NCBI GenBank assembly: GCA_026770575.1
Contig: MU657184.1
Location: 149,392-213,391, forward strand
Direction: 5' to 3'
DNA: 64,000 nucleotides
Source of the DNA: Pelagophyceae sp. CCMP2097
Taxonomy: Eukaryota; Sar; Pelagophyceae
Positions 40,749 to 52,600 of this stretch are shown one piece after another (position 1 is the first letter of the stretch; the number at the start of each line of letters is the position of its first letter). The translations under genes were made by a program, and so were the position numbers. The notes below the pieces were generated by a model. The model was not told the DNA's origin, searched no databases, and saw only the letters and a list, made by a program, of their open reading frames with translations.

Positions 40749-41470
40749 TCAGTAACGACGAAGTCGCTGCGCGACGTTTTCTTCCGAGCTTGGTGAGCAT
40801 CTTGGGGTGGAGCGTTTGACGCTGGGCCCGGTCGATTCGCTCCAGAAGCCGCCCGTCGCGACCGTGTGGAAGACGCGCTCCAAGGCGAGGGCGTTGCGCA
40901 CGCCGCAGCCGGCGTCGAGCCAGAGCGCGAGGGTCAAAGTCCAAGAGCATCTTCCCCATGATGTACGCCTTCCAGGCGTACTCGCCCGCGAAGTGCGTGC
41001 CGCCCTCGACGACGAAGAACGACGGCACGGCTTTAAAGTCCAAGGTGCGGAGCTCGGCCGTCGCCACCTGCGAGACGAGCGCCGCAATGGCCGGCCGCTC
41101 GATCCTACCGTCGACGCCTCGTCGTAAGGCCCTCGTAGCGCACCCCCCGGTCGTGCTTGGTCTCGTCGGCGTCCTTCCAGACGCCGCGGCCGCGCCCGAG
41201 GCCGATGTCCCAGAGCGCGACTGGGATGCGGTGGACGTTGATCTTCTCGACCATCTTGAAGAACTCGCCGAGGTGCCAGGCGTGCGACATCGACGCCGCA
41301 GACACGACGACGCGGCTCAGCGGCGCCGAAGCGCTGTTGCCAGTGTTGGCGAGGCTGCGCAGCCTGCGCCGCGGCCGCGCGGCGCCGTCGTCCCCCGCCG
41401 CGACCGCGGACAGCGCGCCGAGGCCCACGGCGGCGGCGGCGAGCCAGGCACGACGTGTGATGCGCGCCAT
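40749..41470 (-). CDS. Secreted/Golgi glycosyltransferase-like protein (DUF1647-like), probable frameshift
   Basis: The start at 41470 gives MARITRRAWLAAAAVGLGAL, a signal peptide or anchor. RVVVSAASMSHAWHLGEFFK, then PVALWDIGLGRG, resemble the opening of DUF1647-type glycosyltransferase-like domains (vvvSaaSxxHxxxLxxLlxSi ... vyDlGL). After an intron, the 41067 frame reads VPSFFVVEGGTHFAGEYAWK and KAYIMGKMLLDFDP. The following conserved ALWLDAGCGVRNAL lies in a different frame, so one base appears missing near 40930. The protein ends at 40749. The exon 1 to exon 2 join (GGG|GTGCGC ... GAG|CGGCC) is a proposal. Donor sugar and acceptor are unknown. Confidence 0.5.
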
Positions 41471-41561
41471 ATGCTCTTGCGATATGCGGATAGTCGAGTG
41501 ACGTTTGACCCCGGGATATCAATCAGTGATTTTGCGCCCCCTTCCGGGCCGAAACAAACTT

Positions 41562-41736
41562 TTAAAATTCTGGTGGATAATCAAAATTTTAATTTAAATA
41601 TCGCCGAAATTCTCCGACTCGGTCGCGGGGCAATGGCACCCGGGCCTTTCGGCCTTGGTGCCTGACTTTGTCACTGACTCGACGGGCATGTCCTCTATTG
41701 GGCCAGCCCCACCCAGGGTGGCTCATAAGCAAGCAA
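41562..41736. repeat. Dispersed AT-rich/MITE-related fragment
   Basis: TTAAAATTCTGGTGGATAAT (41562-41581) recurs with one change at 46582-46601. CTATTGGGCCAGCCCCACCC followed by AGGGTGG (41695-41721) and TAAGCAAGCAA (41726-41736) recur at 56440-56481 inside a complete inverted-repeat element. This segment is therefore a decayed member of a dispersed family, sitting between two minus-strand genes. Confidence 0.7.
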
Positions 41737-41818
41737 GCGCTCTATAGATATTCCATGGTTTGCGGGGCACAACGGTGGGGTTCCTTCTCGGGTCCTCTCT
41801 TACTGGGCCTGGCTTTTT

Positions 41819-42884
41819 CTAGTACGGGACGGTGAGTTGGGAGCCGGGCGGCGCGTTTGGCGGGACCGCGAACTGGACCTGTTTGCCGTTTGGGTCCATC
41901 ACGACGAGCGTCGACCCGGCCTTGACACCGTCGGGCACGACGACCACAAACTCGCGCTTGACCGTCGCCAGCGGCGGTTCCTTGGCCTCGCCGCCCGGCG
42001 GCTGCGTCGCGGGTCGCTCGGCCATGTGCTCCGCCGCCGGCGCGGCCGGGCCCGTCCCCGCGAGCGTGCCCTCCTTCTTCCGCTCCTGCAACTCGTAGTG
42101 CGCCTGCGCGTTCATGCAGCCCGCCGTGCAGCAGTAGACGATGTTGGCCACCTACCCCGCATTTTCGGCGCAGAAAGGCGATCAAAGAGACGCACGAATC
42201 GGATGCACTGGGCCAGGTCCCGAAACGACGCGTCGAAGAGCGCGATAATGTCGCAGATGCACGAGAGCAGCTGCATAAAGTTGTTGAAGCGGATGATGCG
42301 GTTGTCCCACGGGTCCGAGGCCAAGTCGTACTTATCCATCAAGTAATTTCTCGTCGAGGAGACGGCGCACGCGTGGCAGCAGCAGCCCTCGCAAAGTAGG
42401 CAGGCGACGCTGCCCTGGTCGCCCATGGTACCGGCCTTGAAGCACATGCAGTCGTAGTAGCCCTGGCAGCACTGGTAATTTTCCATCTTGTCCTCGAGCG
42501 CCTGCTTCCTACCGCGCAGAAGCGGTGGCGGCGAATTCCGCGCCGGGCGCCGGAGATGCGCCGCGGCGTTTCGCCGCCGGGCCATAGGGACTGACCGGAT
42601 GTAGCAGTTGACGCAGGGGAAGCAGATAAAGGAGAGGCAGAACATACCCGGATCCTTGCACGGCGCCCTACGCGGAACAACGTAGGCGATGCTGGATCCA
42701 AGCGCGTCTGCTGTACAACGGTGTCCCCTGCGTCTGCTCCACGACGTCTGCCGTACAAGGGGGAGCCCGGCGTCTGAAGGGGGACGGAGTGCCCATACTT
42801 CATCATGCCGGCTTTGAACATGGTGAGCCGGCCGGCGCGTGAATCACCCTCCACCGGGTCGCCGCTGAAGAAGCAGAGGCACAT
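41819..42884 (-). CDS. Cys-rich membrane protein, PLAC8-like at best
   Basis: Four minus-strand exons (42884-42799, 42667-42596, 42508-42196, 42151-41819) join in phase to 267 residues. Cys clusters dominate: MCLCFF, PGMFCLSFICFPCVNCYIR, NYQCCQGYYDCMCF, CLLCEGCCCHACAVSSTR. A hydrophobic stretch FMQLLSCICDIIALF follows. The clusters and two hydrophobic patches recall PLAC8/ORFX proteins, although the exact CCxxxxCPC pattern is not met. The C-terminal ~45 residues (FVVVVPDGVKAGSTLVVMDP ... FAVPPNAPPGSQLTVPY) form the VPxGVxPGxxLxV hairpin seen at the ends of many algal membrane proteins. The function is unknown; metal transport or membrane scaffolding are guesses. Confidence 0.65.
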
Positions 42885-43224
42885 GGCGCTTCACCGCCGC
42901 CGAAGAAGGCTCGCCTCCCACGCCGACAGGCCGTACCAGCACAAAGTTCCTTGAAGCGAAACTTTTCAGAGAAATTCCATCTTTGGGAAAGGGACCTCGC
43001 GGCCAACACGTTCGTCCTACAATTGTAGAGGCACCTGTGCGGACAACGGCGCCCTATCGGCACATCCCCGCTGCTGCCCGACCCCCGAGGCTCGCGGTCC
43101 CCCATATCCCCCCGGGCCCGGCTCTTGCAGTCCTGGGGTTCCGAAGAAACGATCCGAAGAAAGGTGCTTAAAGCGCGGGCTCGTCGCCTATGCGTTGATC
43201 CCCTCCTTCGGGGCGTTATTTGGC
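42885..43224. other. Intergenic
   Basis: About 340 bp holding the presumed promoter of the Cys-rich protein gene (start 42884) and the 3' flank of uL4. No gene or clear repeat seen. Confidence 0.5.
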
Positions 43225-44249
43225 CTAGGCGTAGCGCCCCTTGACGTACTCGAACGCGGGCTTGGTCATGACGACCTGCTGCGCCCAGAGCATGTCCGTG
43301 ACCGTGATCTCGTGCTTCAGGCGCAGCTGGAGGTACGGCATGTTGTTCGTCGACATCTCCAGGACGGCGTCGTGCTCGTCGACGACGAGGACCGTCTTGG
43401 TCTCGGCGTCCAAAGCGAGGGATTTCAGGAACGCGCAGACGTCCTTCGTCTTCGGTGCCACCATCTTGCCGCAGAGCGCGTCGACGACGGTGATGCGCGC
43501 CGCCTTGTTCTGGATCGAGATGCCCACGGCCAGGTCCGCCTCCTTCTTGTTCATCTTCTTGTTGGCCCAGTTCTTGGGCTTGGGGCTACGAAACAAATCC
43601 ACATAGGGCCACGAAAAACTCGGGCCACAGGGCAAAAACGCAGGCAGGCGCAGCGGAAGACGCACCCGAAGATGACGCCGCCGCCGGCGATGAGCGGCGA
43701 GCGCGTCGAGCCGCGGCGCGCGTTACCCGTGCCTGAAGGGGCAGTGGAGCGGCGGCTTTCGATTTGGCCCCGCTAGAAAGAGGCGCTCACCCTTTTGCTT
43801 GTAAGGCTTGCGGCCGCCGCCGCGGACCTCTGAGCGCGTCTTGGTCGACGCGGTGCCGGCGCGGATGTCGCGGCGCTCCTTGACGAACTTCTGGTGGACC
43901 AAGTACATGTCCTTGCCCTCCTTCGTCGCGCGCAGCTGCAGCTGCTCCACGCCGAGCGCATCGCCTAGTCCGGTGCTCAAGGGGCGACCCCGAGCAAGCT
44001 CAAGAACGGGCCCGCGACGGGCCCGCGCCGCAGAGGCGACAAGGCACTCCCGCCGCGACTGCTCGGCGGCCACGCGGCGTTTCGGGCGTCCGGCGTCCGC
44101 GACGCACCGGCGAACGACTTGAGCGGCACCTCCGCGAGGGCGACGGCGCCGAGCGTCGTCTTGGACACGTCGGCTGTTCGCCGTACGGCCGGGACGGCGA
44201 CAAATGCCGTCACCGACGTGCACACCAGGAGCAGGCCGGAGAAGCGCAT
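43225..44249 (-). CDS. rpl4: Organellar ribosomal protein uL4, probably plastid, nuclear-encoded
   Basis: Four minus-strand exons (44249-44108, 43964-43791, 43732-43666, 43585-43225) join in phase to 247 residues. The signature of bacterial-type uL4 is complete only after splicing: GTASTKTRSEVRGGGRKPYK, QKGTGNARRGSTRSPLIAGG, GVIFGPKPKNWANKKMNKKE. These include the extended loop that lines the exit tunnel. The C-terminal domain ends VTDMLWAQQVVMTKPAFEYV. The leader MRFSGLLLVCTSVTAFVAVP looks like a signal peptide followed by Phe at the cleavage point, the heterokont bipartite plastid signal. A mitochondrial uL4 cannot be excluded. Donors are GTGCGT, GTGAGC and GTGCGT. Confidence 0.88.
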
Positions 44250-44888
44250 CCTGCAGGCAACTGCGCGGACGGTAGACGGCCTGTAGCGCGCTCCCTCGCT
44301 GCCGGGGGAACTGAAGGTGTTGAAGTAGCCCTCTCTCTCGCTTGGCGACGAAGTACGGGATTTCTTCAAACCTTTTTAGTGTGGATTTAGGCGACTGCGT
44401 TTTTTTGTTCAGAACTCAGGACCGTGGCGTGGCGGCCTCGGCGGGGCTCCGCGCGGCGGCAGCGGGGAGAGCCGCGCGGAGCCGTTTGCGCCTGTGCGGT
44501 CGCGCTCTGTTGCCGCCGGCGCCGCTGCGCTGCCTCTTTGGCGCGCTGCTGCGCCTCGCTCGACCCGCGCCCAAGGACGCGCCGAAACCAAACGACGGAT
44601 ACACAAAGAAGCGGCGCCGCCGCCAACGCGTCGAGCGCCTTGTCCCCTCGACTTTAAGAAGGACCGCCGCTTGGTGCGCCATCAGTACGAGCAACACGAC
44701 GGCGCTGGTCGAAGTCCGGGGGACATCGGCATCTATTCGAGCGCCAAGTTCCGGTTCCAGAGCCGCCACGTGGCCACTGACGCCACGCGGGGCCCGCAGC
44801 CCAGGGGCCATCCCGAGGGACCTTCCAGTTCGTCAATGCCCGGTGGCCCCGCCGCGCGCGCCCGGTGGCACCGAGGCGGGCAGTCGAA
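44250..44888. other. Intergenic, no supported gene
   Basis: About 640 bp between the uL4 start and the stop of the SGNH-like gene. Overlapping GC-rich frames on both strands have Arg/Ala-rich, featureless translations. Near 44345-44410 AT-richer sequence may be part of the uL4 promoter. Nothing else is recognised. Confidence 0.5.
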
Positions 44889-46480
44889 TTAGTCTGGCGC
44901 CTCGAGGATGGTGAGGAACAAGGCGCGGAGCTCGTCGAGGACGAGCTGCGGGTAGTGGCGGCCGTCGCCGTCCGGCGTCGCCCAGCACCTCGGGGGCAAC
45001 GGTGGCCGGGGGTCGCCTTTTCTTTCGGATTCGGGCCACGATTTCGGGCCACGATTTCGGGCCACGATTTCGGGCCTCTGCGCTGGCCGCCGCGACTCCG
45101 TCTGCGTGTTTCCGGGTTATCTGCCCCTTTCCGCACGCGGCGCGGCGCTGGCCGTCGGTGAGCGCAAAGGCGTCGACAACGCTGACGTTTCGGTGCTCGG
45201 CGTATGCGAGGACTTTCGTCGTCGCGTGGAAGAGGTGCAGCGTGCCTGATACGCCCGATCGCCGGCGCGCGACGCGGGCGAGGCGCACGCCGGTAAAAAG
45301 GCTCACCGGCGTGGGTAAGCATCGTGTTCCGGCAAAAGACCCGCCTCCGCCGTCTGCCGCGGGCCATGGGTTGGCCGTAGCGCGCCTCGTAGTCGGCCTC
45401 GTGCGTCTCCATCCACGCCAAACACGGCTCCACCGCGAAATCGGCGAGGCGCGCGTCCGACGACGTCGAGTTCCTACCCGACATGTCGCAACGAGGCCCC
45501 GCGGGTTGCGGATCCCGCGGATTGCGGGTCGCGGGGACGCGGTCGGGACTCTGTGATGGCGGCGTAGTCTCCAAAGTAGCGGCTGTTGCAGATGCTGTGC
45601 GTCGTCATCCAGATGATGCGCGCCGGCGAGCCGTCTTTCCGCCGGAGGCCGCGCCGGATGTCGGCAATGTGATGCGCGAGGTAGTCGGGAAAGTGCGCCA
45701 TCATGTGAAACTTTTGCAGGCTCCACGTCAGCGCCGGCTCGAGGTGGAGGAGGTGGAGGCCGACGTTGCAGTAGGCAAAGTCGATATCGACGCCGCTGAG
45801 AGCTTTTCCGAAATAGTACTGGGCCGAAAAGGCCCTTCCCGCCTTGCCCTTTGTGAAGATCTGGTACGGGGCGTAGTACACCTAGAATCCGAAACACCGC
45901 TCCGGGCCCTCGCAGGTGTCTCAATCGAAAACGACGGCGCGGGCGCACCTTGAGCGCGACTTGAAACTCGCCGCAGGCGATGATAGCTGCGCAGGCGGCG
46001 ACGACTTTCCGCGCCTCATAGGCACGCTCGACGCGCGCGCAGGTGCGCGTGCAGAGGTCGAGGTATTGCAGGCGCAACGTCGAGTCGCCGATGAGCGCGA
46101 TGGCCAAGTCGGCGCTCCGCAAGGCCCCGTCGGAGCGCATCGCCTCGTCGGCGCCCGCTGCGGCCGCGGGCGACCGCACCGCGACGACGGTGCATATGAG
46201 CTCGTGCAGGTTCGCGCCTGCGCCGCCGGGTCCCGCGCGCCCCGCCGCGCGCCGACGCACCGGCCTGGAAGAGGCGCGGCGACTCGGCGGCGCACGACGG
46301 CGCCGTGGGCTCGCGATCCTGCGCGACGCGGGTCGCCGACCGCGACGCGGGTCGCCGCGCAGCAGCGCCGGCTAACGAGGCCTCTCTCGACAGACTCGCC
46401 GGCGTCTGTTTTAGAAATGGCTTCAGTTCGACGAGTAAAACCCGTCCAAAGGCCAGGAGCAGGGCCAAGCTCCGTGCCAT
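44889..46480 (-). CDS. SGNH/GDSL-type (PC-esterase-like) secreted protein
   Basis: Six minus-strand exons (46480-46261, 46217-45949, 45881-45550, 45473-45307, 45245-45137, 44988-44889) join in consistent phase to 398 residues. The N-terminus MARSLALLLAFGRVLLVELK is a signal anchor. Block I is ALIGDSTLRLQYLDLC, with the GDS nucleophile Ser. The middle has AYCNVGLHLLHLEP and IIWMTTHSICNSRYFGDY. The last exon restores CWATPDGDGRHYPQLVLDEL, the D-x-x-H of block V, as in PC-esterases and CASD1-like O-acetyl esterases or transferases. Such enzymes add or remove acetyl groups on glycans. The last intron contains three tandem 13-bp units TTCGGGCCACGAT (45030-45075). It is divergently paired with the giant Cys-rich gene. 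Confidence 0.75.
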
Positions 46481-46663
46481 CCCGGGGACGAAACCTGGAG
46501 AGCCTCCAGCCCTAGCTCACGCCTTTCCCGTCCCCTTCACGGAGATATAAACGATCGCCGAAAAATACCCTGAAATGCCCCTTAAAATTCTGGTAGATAA
46601 TACCCTAAACTGAACCAGAAGTGGAAACGGAACTATCGGGGACCGCCGCGCGCCCCGGCCGCT
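46481..46663. promoter_or_regulatory. Bidirectional intergenic region (183 bp)
   Basis: It separates the ATG of the SGNH-like gene (-) from the ATG of the giant Cys-rich gene (+) and must hold both promoters. Its AT-rich core includes TTAAAATTCTGGTAGATAAT (46582-46601), 102 bp upstream of the minus-strand ATG. A one-mismatch copy lies 92 bp upstream of the ATG at 41470, in the same orientation. This is either a shared promoter element or a piece of a dispersed repeat. Confidence 0.55.
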
Positions 46664-49600
46664 ATGGGCCTGCGCCTGGTTGTGCTGGCGTATGCATTTG
46701 CGTCTGCGCGGGCGGCGAGCGTCGTCCTGTCGGCGCGGCGGCTGTACGTCGAGGAGAGCGGCCGGGCGACGTACACGGTGTCGCTGTCGCAGACGCCGAC
46801 GGCCCACGTCGACGTCCACTTTACCAACGGCGACGCCGCCCTGGTCAGGACGACGACCAAGTCGACGACGAGCCCGTCGTACACCATCTTCGCCTCTGGC
46901 CAGAAGCTGCGCTTCACCGTCGAGGACCACGCCCCGAAGACGGTGACTCTCATCTCCGTCGCAAACGACGACGAGTCGGGCAACTACTTCAACGACGTGA
47001 CCATCACGCATTCCGTCACCTCCAGCGACGCCGCCTTCTCCAATGCGGACTTTGACCCGTCGAAGGAAGTGACGCTGCGGATCTACGACGACGACACTTG
47101 CCTCCGCGACTGCGCCGCTGGGTCGTACTTCTCCTTGTGCAACAACACGCAGACCTGCCTCGACTGCCCCGCTGGCTTCTACTGCGGAGGCGGCTGCGGC
47201 CCACCCGTATCGCGCCGCGTCCGTCGGCAAAGACCCCGGAGCCCGGTTGAAAGCGTTTTCGTAGGCGGCGTGCGGCGCGGGCACGTTCAACTCAGCCACG
47301 GCGGCGGATTCGATCGGCGACTGCACCGCGTGCGGCGCGGGCACGTACGCCCTTAACGCGGGCTCGCCCACGTGTTCCGTCTGCCCCGAGGGCCACGCCT
47401 GCGCGACCGGCGCCGCATCGCCCGTGGCGTGCTTGAGCGGCTTTTCTGCGCCCGCGGGTGCCGCGGCCTGCGAGGCCTGCCCGCGCGGCGCCTACGCGCC
47501 CGCCGGCAGCCGAGAATGCACGCGGTGCCCGCGAGGCTTTGCCTGCCCCGATTCCGCGGGCGCGGAGCCCGAGCCGTGCTCGCCGGCGTCGTACGCACTC
47601 GGCGCGGCGACGAACTGCACAGTCTGCCCCGCCGGGTCGGCGTGCCCGTCGGCGGCGTCGGAGCCCGTGGCCTGCGAGGGCGGCAGCTATTCGCTGGAGA
47701 ACTGGGGGTTTTGTGTGGTCTGCCCGTCCGGCTTTGGCTGCAACTCGACTGCGGCGGTGCCGCACCGCTGCGGTGCCGGCGAGGCCGCAATCGAGGGCGC
47801 CACTTTCTGCTCGATTTGCCCGCGGGGCACGTTTGCCAACGGCACGGCGTTTGAGCGCTGCTCGATTTGCCCGCGCGGCCACACGTGCCAGAACAGCCGA
47901 AACGCGCCGGCGCCGTGTTCTGCGGGCAAGTTTTCCGGCCTCGGCGCCACAGACTGCACAGACTGCCCGACGGGCACGTACTCGCTCGAGTCGGCTTCGG
48001 TGTTTTCCAGCTGCGCCATCTGCCCCGCGGCGCACTTTTGCCCCTCGGCCGACGTCGAACCCAGACCGTGCCCCGCGGGCACGGCCGCCGCCGCCGGCTA
48101 CACCGCCAACTGCACGGCCTGCCCGAGGGGCACAAAGGTCTCGGACGACGGCGCGCGGTGCACGCGGTGTCCCGTTGGCTTCGCCTGCGCCTCCCCGGCC
48201 GCGGGCCCAACCGCCTGCTTGATCGGCACGTTTGCCATCGGCGGCAATGTGACAGAGTGCACGCCCTGCCCGCGGGGCTACGCCTGCGCATCGACGGCTT
48301 CCAAACCGCAACTCTGCGAGCGCGGCTTTTCGTCAGAGTCCGGCGACGGTTCTTGCGAACCGTGCCGCGCCGGCCAGAGCTGCGCCTCGCCCGAGGTGGA
48401 CGCGCGGTTCTGCGACGCTGGGTACTACGCTCTCAACGCATCTGACTCTTGCGAGCCGTGCCCAGCCGGCTTCTCTTGCGAGTCGGCGTCCAGATCACCC
48501 GTCGCGTGCGAGGCGGGCACCTTTTCCGTCGCCTTGGCGACGAATTGCGCCGACTGCCCCGCCGGATCGCAGTGCCACAAGACGGACGAGGCGCCGGCGG
48601 AGTGCGCGCGCGGCCAGTACTCGCTGGGCAACGCGACGACGTGCCTCGACTGCCCCGCCGGCAAATTCTGCGAGTCCAAGACGGTGCCCCCCCTCGAGTG
48701 CCCCTACGCCACCTTCTCGACGCCGCTCTCGGCGGCCTGCGAGACGTGCCCGCTCGGGTTCCTGCTGGCAAAGTCCTACGTCGTCAACGGCACGGGCTGC
48801 GACCCGTGCCCCGCGGGATTTGCGTGCCCCGACGCCGAGCGGCCAGAGGTGGTCATCCCCTGCTCTGCGGGCACGTTCTCCGTCGGCGCCGCATTGGCGT
48901 GCACGGCGTGCGCCCCGGGCCACGCCTGCCCTTTCACGGATCGGCCGACCCGGCTGCCGTGCCGAGCCGGGTCGTTTGCAGCCGGCGGCGCCGCCGCCTG
49001 CCAGCCCTGCCCCGCGGGCTTCGAGTGCAAACAAACAGATTCAGCACAGCTCACGCCCTGCGCGCCCGGTGCGCCCCTGCATTTGGGACTCTGGAAACCC
49101 CTTTTGCGAAACGGTCCTTGTACGCAGGCATGTACTCGCACAACGGGGACTCGTACTGCGCCCCGTGCCACGCGGGCGACTACTGCCCGTCGCCGAACCA
49201 GGCGCCTTTGCCCTGCCCCGCGGGGTGCGACTCTTTGCGTTTGGGCGCCGGAGGGAGATGACCGCCCGCCGCGAGATGACCGCCCGCCTAGGACGTTTTC
49301 CGGTTCGCTGGCGACGAACTGCACGATTTGCGACGCGGGCCACTTTTGTGACGCGGCGAGCCACACGCCCGTGAGGTGCGCGCGAGGCTCGTACAGCCTC
49401 GGCGGCGCCGTGCGGTGCGCCGCCTGCGCCGCCGGCTACGACTGCCCCGAGGCGTCGACGTCTGCGACGCCGGCTGGTGCAGAGTGCCCCGTGGGCACGT
49501 ACTGCGGCGAACCGAGCGAGCGCACGCTCTGCCCGCCCGGGACGCTCGGCAGCGCCTCGGCCGCCATTTCAGAGGACGAGGCCTGCGCGCCCTGCGACGC

Positions 49601-52600
49601 TGGCTGGTCTTGCCCGCGGCTCGGGACGACGTCGAACACGCGCGACCCGTGCATTGCCGGCCATTTTTGCCCGCAGGGGTCACCAGTGCCCGAGCCGTGC
49701 CCGGCGGGGACTTATTCCGACGCCCTCGGCCGGGTCTCGAGCGGATCTTGTGAAACGTGCCCCGCGGGCTACTACTGCCCCGCGGGCGCGACGTCGGCGA
49801 CCAAGGCCCTGTGCCCGCCGGGCTACTACTGCCCCGCGGGCGCCGCGGAGTACGACGCGCTGCCGTGCCCGGCGGGCACGTTTTCCGCCGAGGCGGGCCT
49901 GCACGATTCGGCGCAGTGCCGCGGCTGCGTGCGCGGCGGATACTGCCCGCAGGCGTCTACTTGGCCGGAGCCCTGCGGAATCGGGACGTTCAACCCCGAC
50001 GCCTCAAAGGGCCACGTCGCTGACTGCCGCGCCTGCGAGGCCGGCTGGGCCTGCCCGACGCCCGGCGCGTGGTACGTCTTTGAAAAGTGTCGGCCTGGCC
50101 ACTACTGCCCCGCCGGCACGGCGTACGCGGACCAGCACGCCTGCGCCGCGGGTACTTTTACAGACGCAAACGACCTCACTTCGCTGGCCCACTGCACCAC
50201 GTGCCCCGCGCGCGGCGCCTGCCTCGCCGGTTCGACGTCTGCGACGGTGTCGCCCTGCACCGCGGGCCACTACTGCCCCGCCGGGTCCACAGTTCCGGCC
50301 ATGTTCGAGTGCCCCGAGGGGACGTACTCGTCTCGGACGAACCTCGCCGCCGCGGGCGAGTGCACGGTCTGCCCCGCCGGGTCGTACTGCGTCGGTGGGC
50401 GCACTGCCGTGAGCGGTGCCTGCAGCATCGGCCACTACTGCCCGACCTCCTCAACCAAGCCAAAGGCCTTCAAATGCGCTGCGGGCACGTGGTCCGACCG
50501 CACGGACAACTACGCCGCCGAGCACTGCCAGGACTGCGGGCCGGGGACGTACTGCCCCGAGGCGTCGGTGGCGGAAACCAAGTGCCCCTCTGGCACCTTC
50601 GGCCCAAACAACCAAACGCTCGCCGCCGGGCCCACTGCCTGCGCGACGTTCCCGTCGAGTTGCGCCTCGACGGCGACGACGTGCGTCACCTGCCTCGCCG
50701 GCTACTCTTGCGCGCTCGGTTCTACCGAGCCCGCGAAATGCGGCGTCGGGTTTTATTCGACTGCTGGCAAGTCCGTTTGCACCACGTGCGCCGCCGGGTT
50801 TTATTGCGGCTCGGAGACGACGACGCAGACGGCCATGCTCACCGGCGGCGGCGCATGGGAGAACAGCGCCGATTCCGCGGGGGGCTGCTTCCCCGGCACG
50901 TACTGCCCGCCTGGCACCGCCGAGGCCCCGGACCTCGTCGGCGACGCCTGCCCCGCGGGCCACTACTGCCCGCAAGCGACGACGGCGCCGTTGGACTGCG
51001 CCGCGGGCACGTACTACTCTTTAACCGGCGCGGCGGCGAGCGACGACTGCTTGACAACACCGGCAAAGTACTACACGGCCGCCGGCAGCGCCACGTTCAC
51101 GGGGCTCTGCGCGCCGGGCCACTACTGCCCCGCCGGGTCGACGACGGCCTTCCAAGTGCCTTGTCCGACTGCGACGTACCAGCCGCTGTACGGCCGTGGC
51201 ACTCTAGAAGACTGCTCCGTCTGCACGTCCGGAGGTTCCTGCGTTGCCGGGAGCGCGTACCCGGCGGCGTGCCCGCGCGGCTTCTACTGCGTCACCGGCG
51301 TCCCCGAGCCGTCGCCCTGCCCGATAGGGACGTACGGCAACGTCACGGGTTTGCGAAGGTCCGAGGACTGCACGCCCTGCGACGCGGGCTACTTTTGCGA
51401 CGGCCTCGGCCTGCCGCGGCCGCGCGGGCCCTGCGAGCCGGGCTACTACTGCGTCACGTCCTCTTACACGTCTGCGCCGCATGCGCCGGGGAGTCCCGCG
51501 GTCGACGAGCCGACTTCCATCGGCGGCCGCTGCCCCGCGGGCGGCTACTGCCCTTTGGCTTCGAGTTGGCAGACGGCGTGCCCCGCGGGCACCTTTTCCA
51601 ACTCGACGGGCGCCGCGTCGGAAGACGACTGCAACGCCTGCCTCGCCGGCTTTTACTGCGCCGGATCCTCCAACCCGTACCCGAGCGGGCCCTGCCTCGC
51701 CGGCTACTACTGCGAGTCTGGGTCGACGTCGCCGATCCAGTTCGAGTGCGCCGCCGGCTCGAGCAGCTCGGTGGGCGCGTCGCAGTGCGACGAGTGCGAG
51801 CCCGGGACGTGGCAACCTTACCGCGCGCAGTCCAAGTGCGAGCAATGCCCGGCGGGCTACTACTGCGCGGACTTTGGTGAGACGACGTTTGAACCCTGCC
51901 CGCAAGGTTATTATTGCCCTCTGGGGACTGGCAACTTCAAGAAGTACCCGTGTCCCTTTGGGATGTACGGGGCCCAGAACCAGCTTGTCAGAGTGGGCGA
52001 GTGTTCGTACTGCGACGGCGGCGAGTTCTGCAAGGGCGCCGCGCTGACCCAGCCGAGCGGCAACTGCGAGGCTGGCTACTACTGCTCGCAGGGCGCTTTT
52101 GATCGGAGAGGCGACTTTTGCATAGACCTCGACATTTACAAAAGGGACTACGACGGCGACCAAGGCAGCAACGTCTCCCTGGCCGACGCGACGCTGCAGT
52201 CGTACCTCGTCGACTGCCAAACGCTCGGTGGACCTTGCACGCCGGGCCACTACTGCCTCGAAAAGGCCGCCTACCCGCAGCCATGCCCCTTGGGCACTTA
52301 CAACGCAAACTCGTTCCTCGACTCCAACTGCGACGCCTGCGACCCTGGCTTCGCCTGCGACGACACTGGCCTCGCCGCGCCCGCGCGAGTCTGCGACGCC
52401 GGATTCTTTTGCCGAAACAAAAACACCGGCGCCGCGAGCGCCAGGCCGTTATGCTTGGAGGCCGGCTGCCTCGCCGACTACGGCCTCTGCCCCGTGGGCC
52501 ACTTTTGCGGCAACGGGACGGTCGAGCCGAAAAGGTGCCCGCCGGCGACGTACGGTCCGGTACAGGGCCTCGCAAAATGCTACACCTGCCCTCGCGGGTC

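Noticed and set aside
47292..48311. 339-codon minus ORF and similar frames under the giant Cys-rich gene
   Set aside because: They mirror the CPAG repeats in other frames; no Cys pattern or start context.
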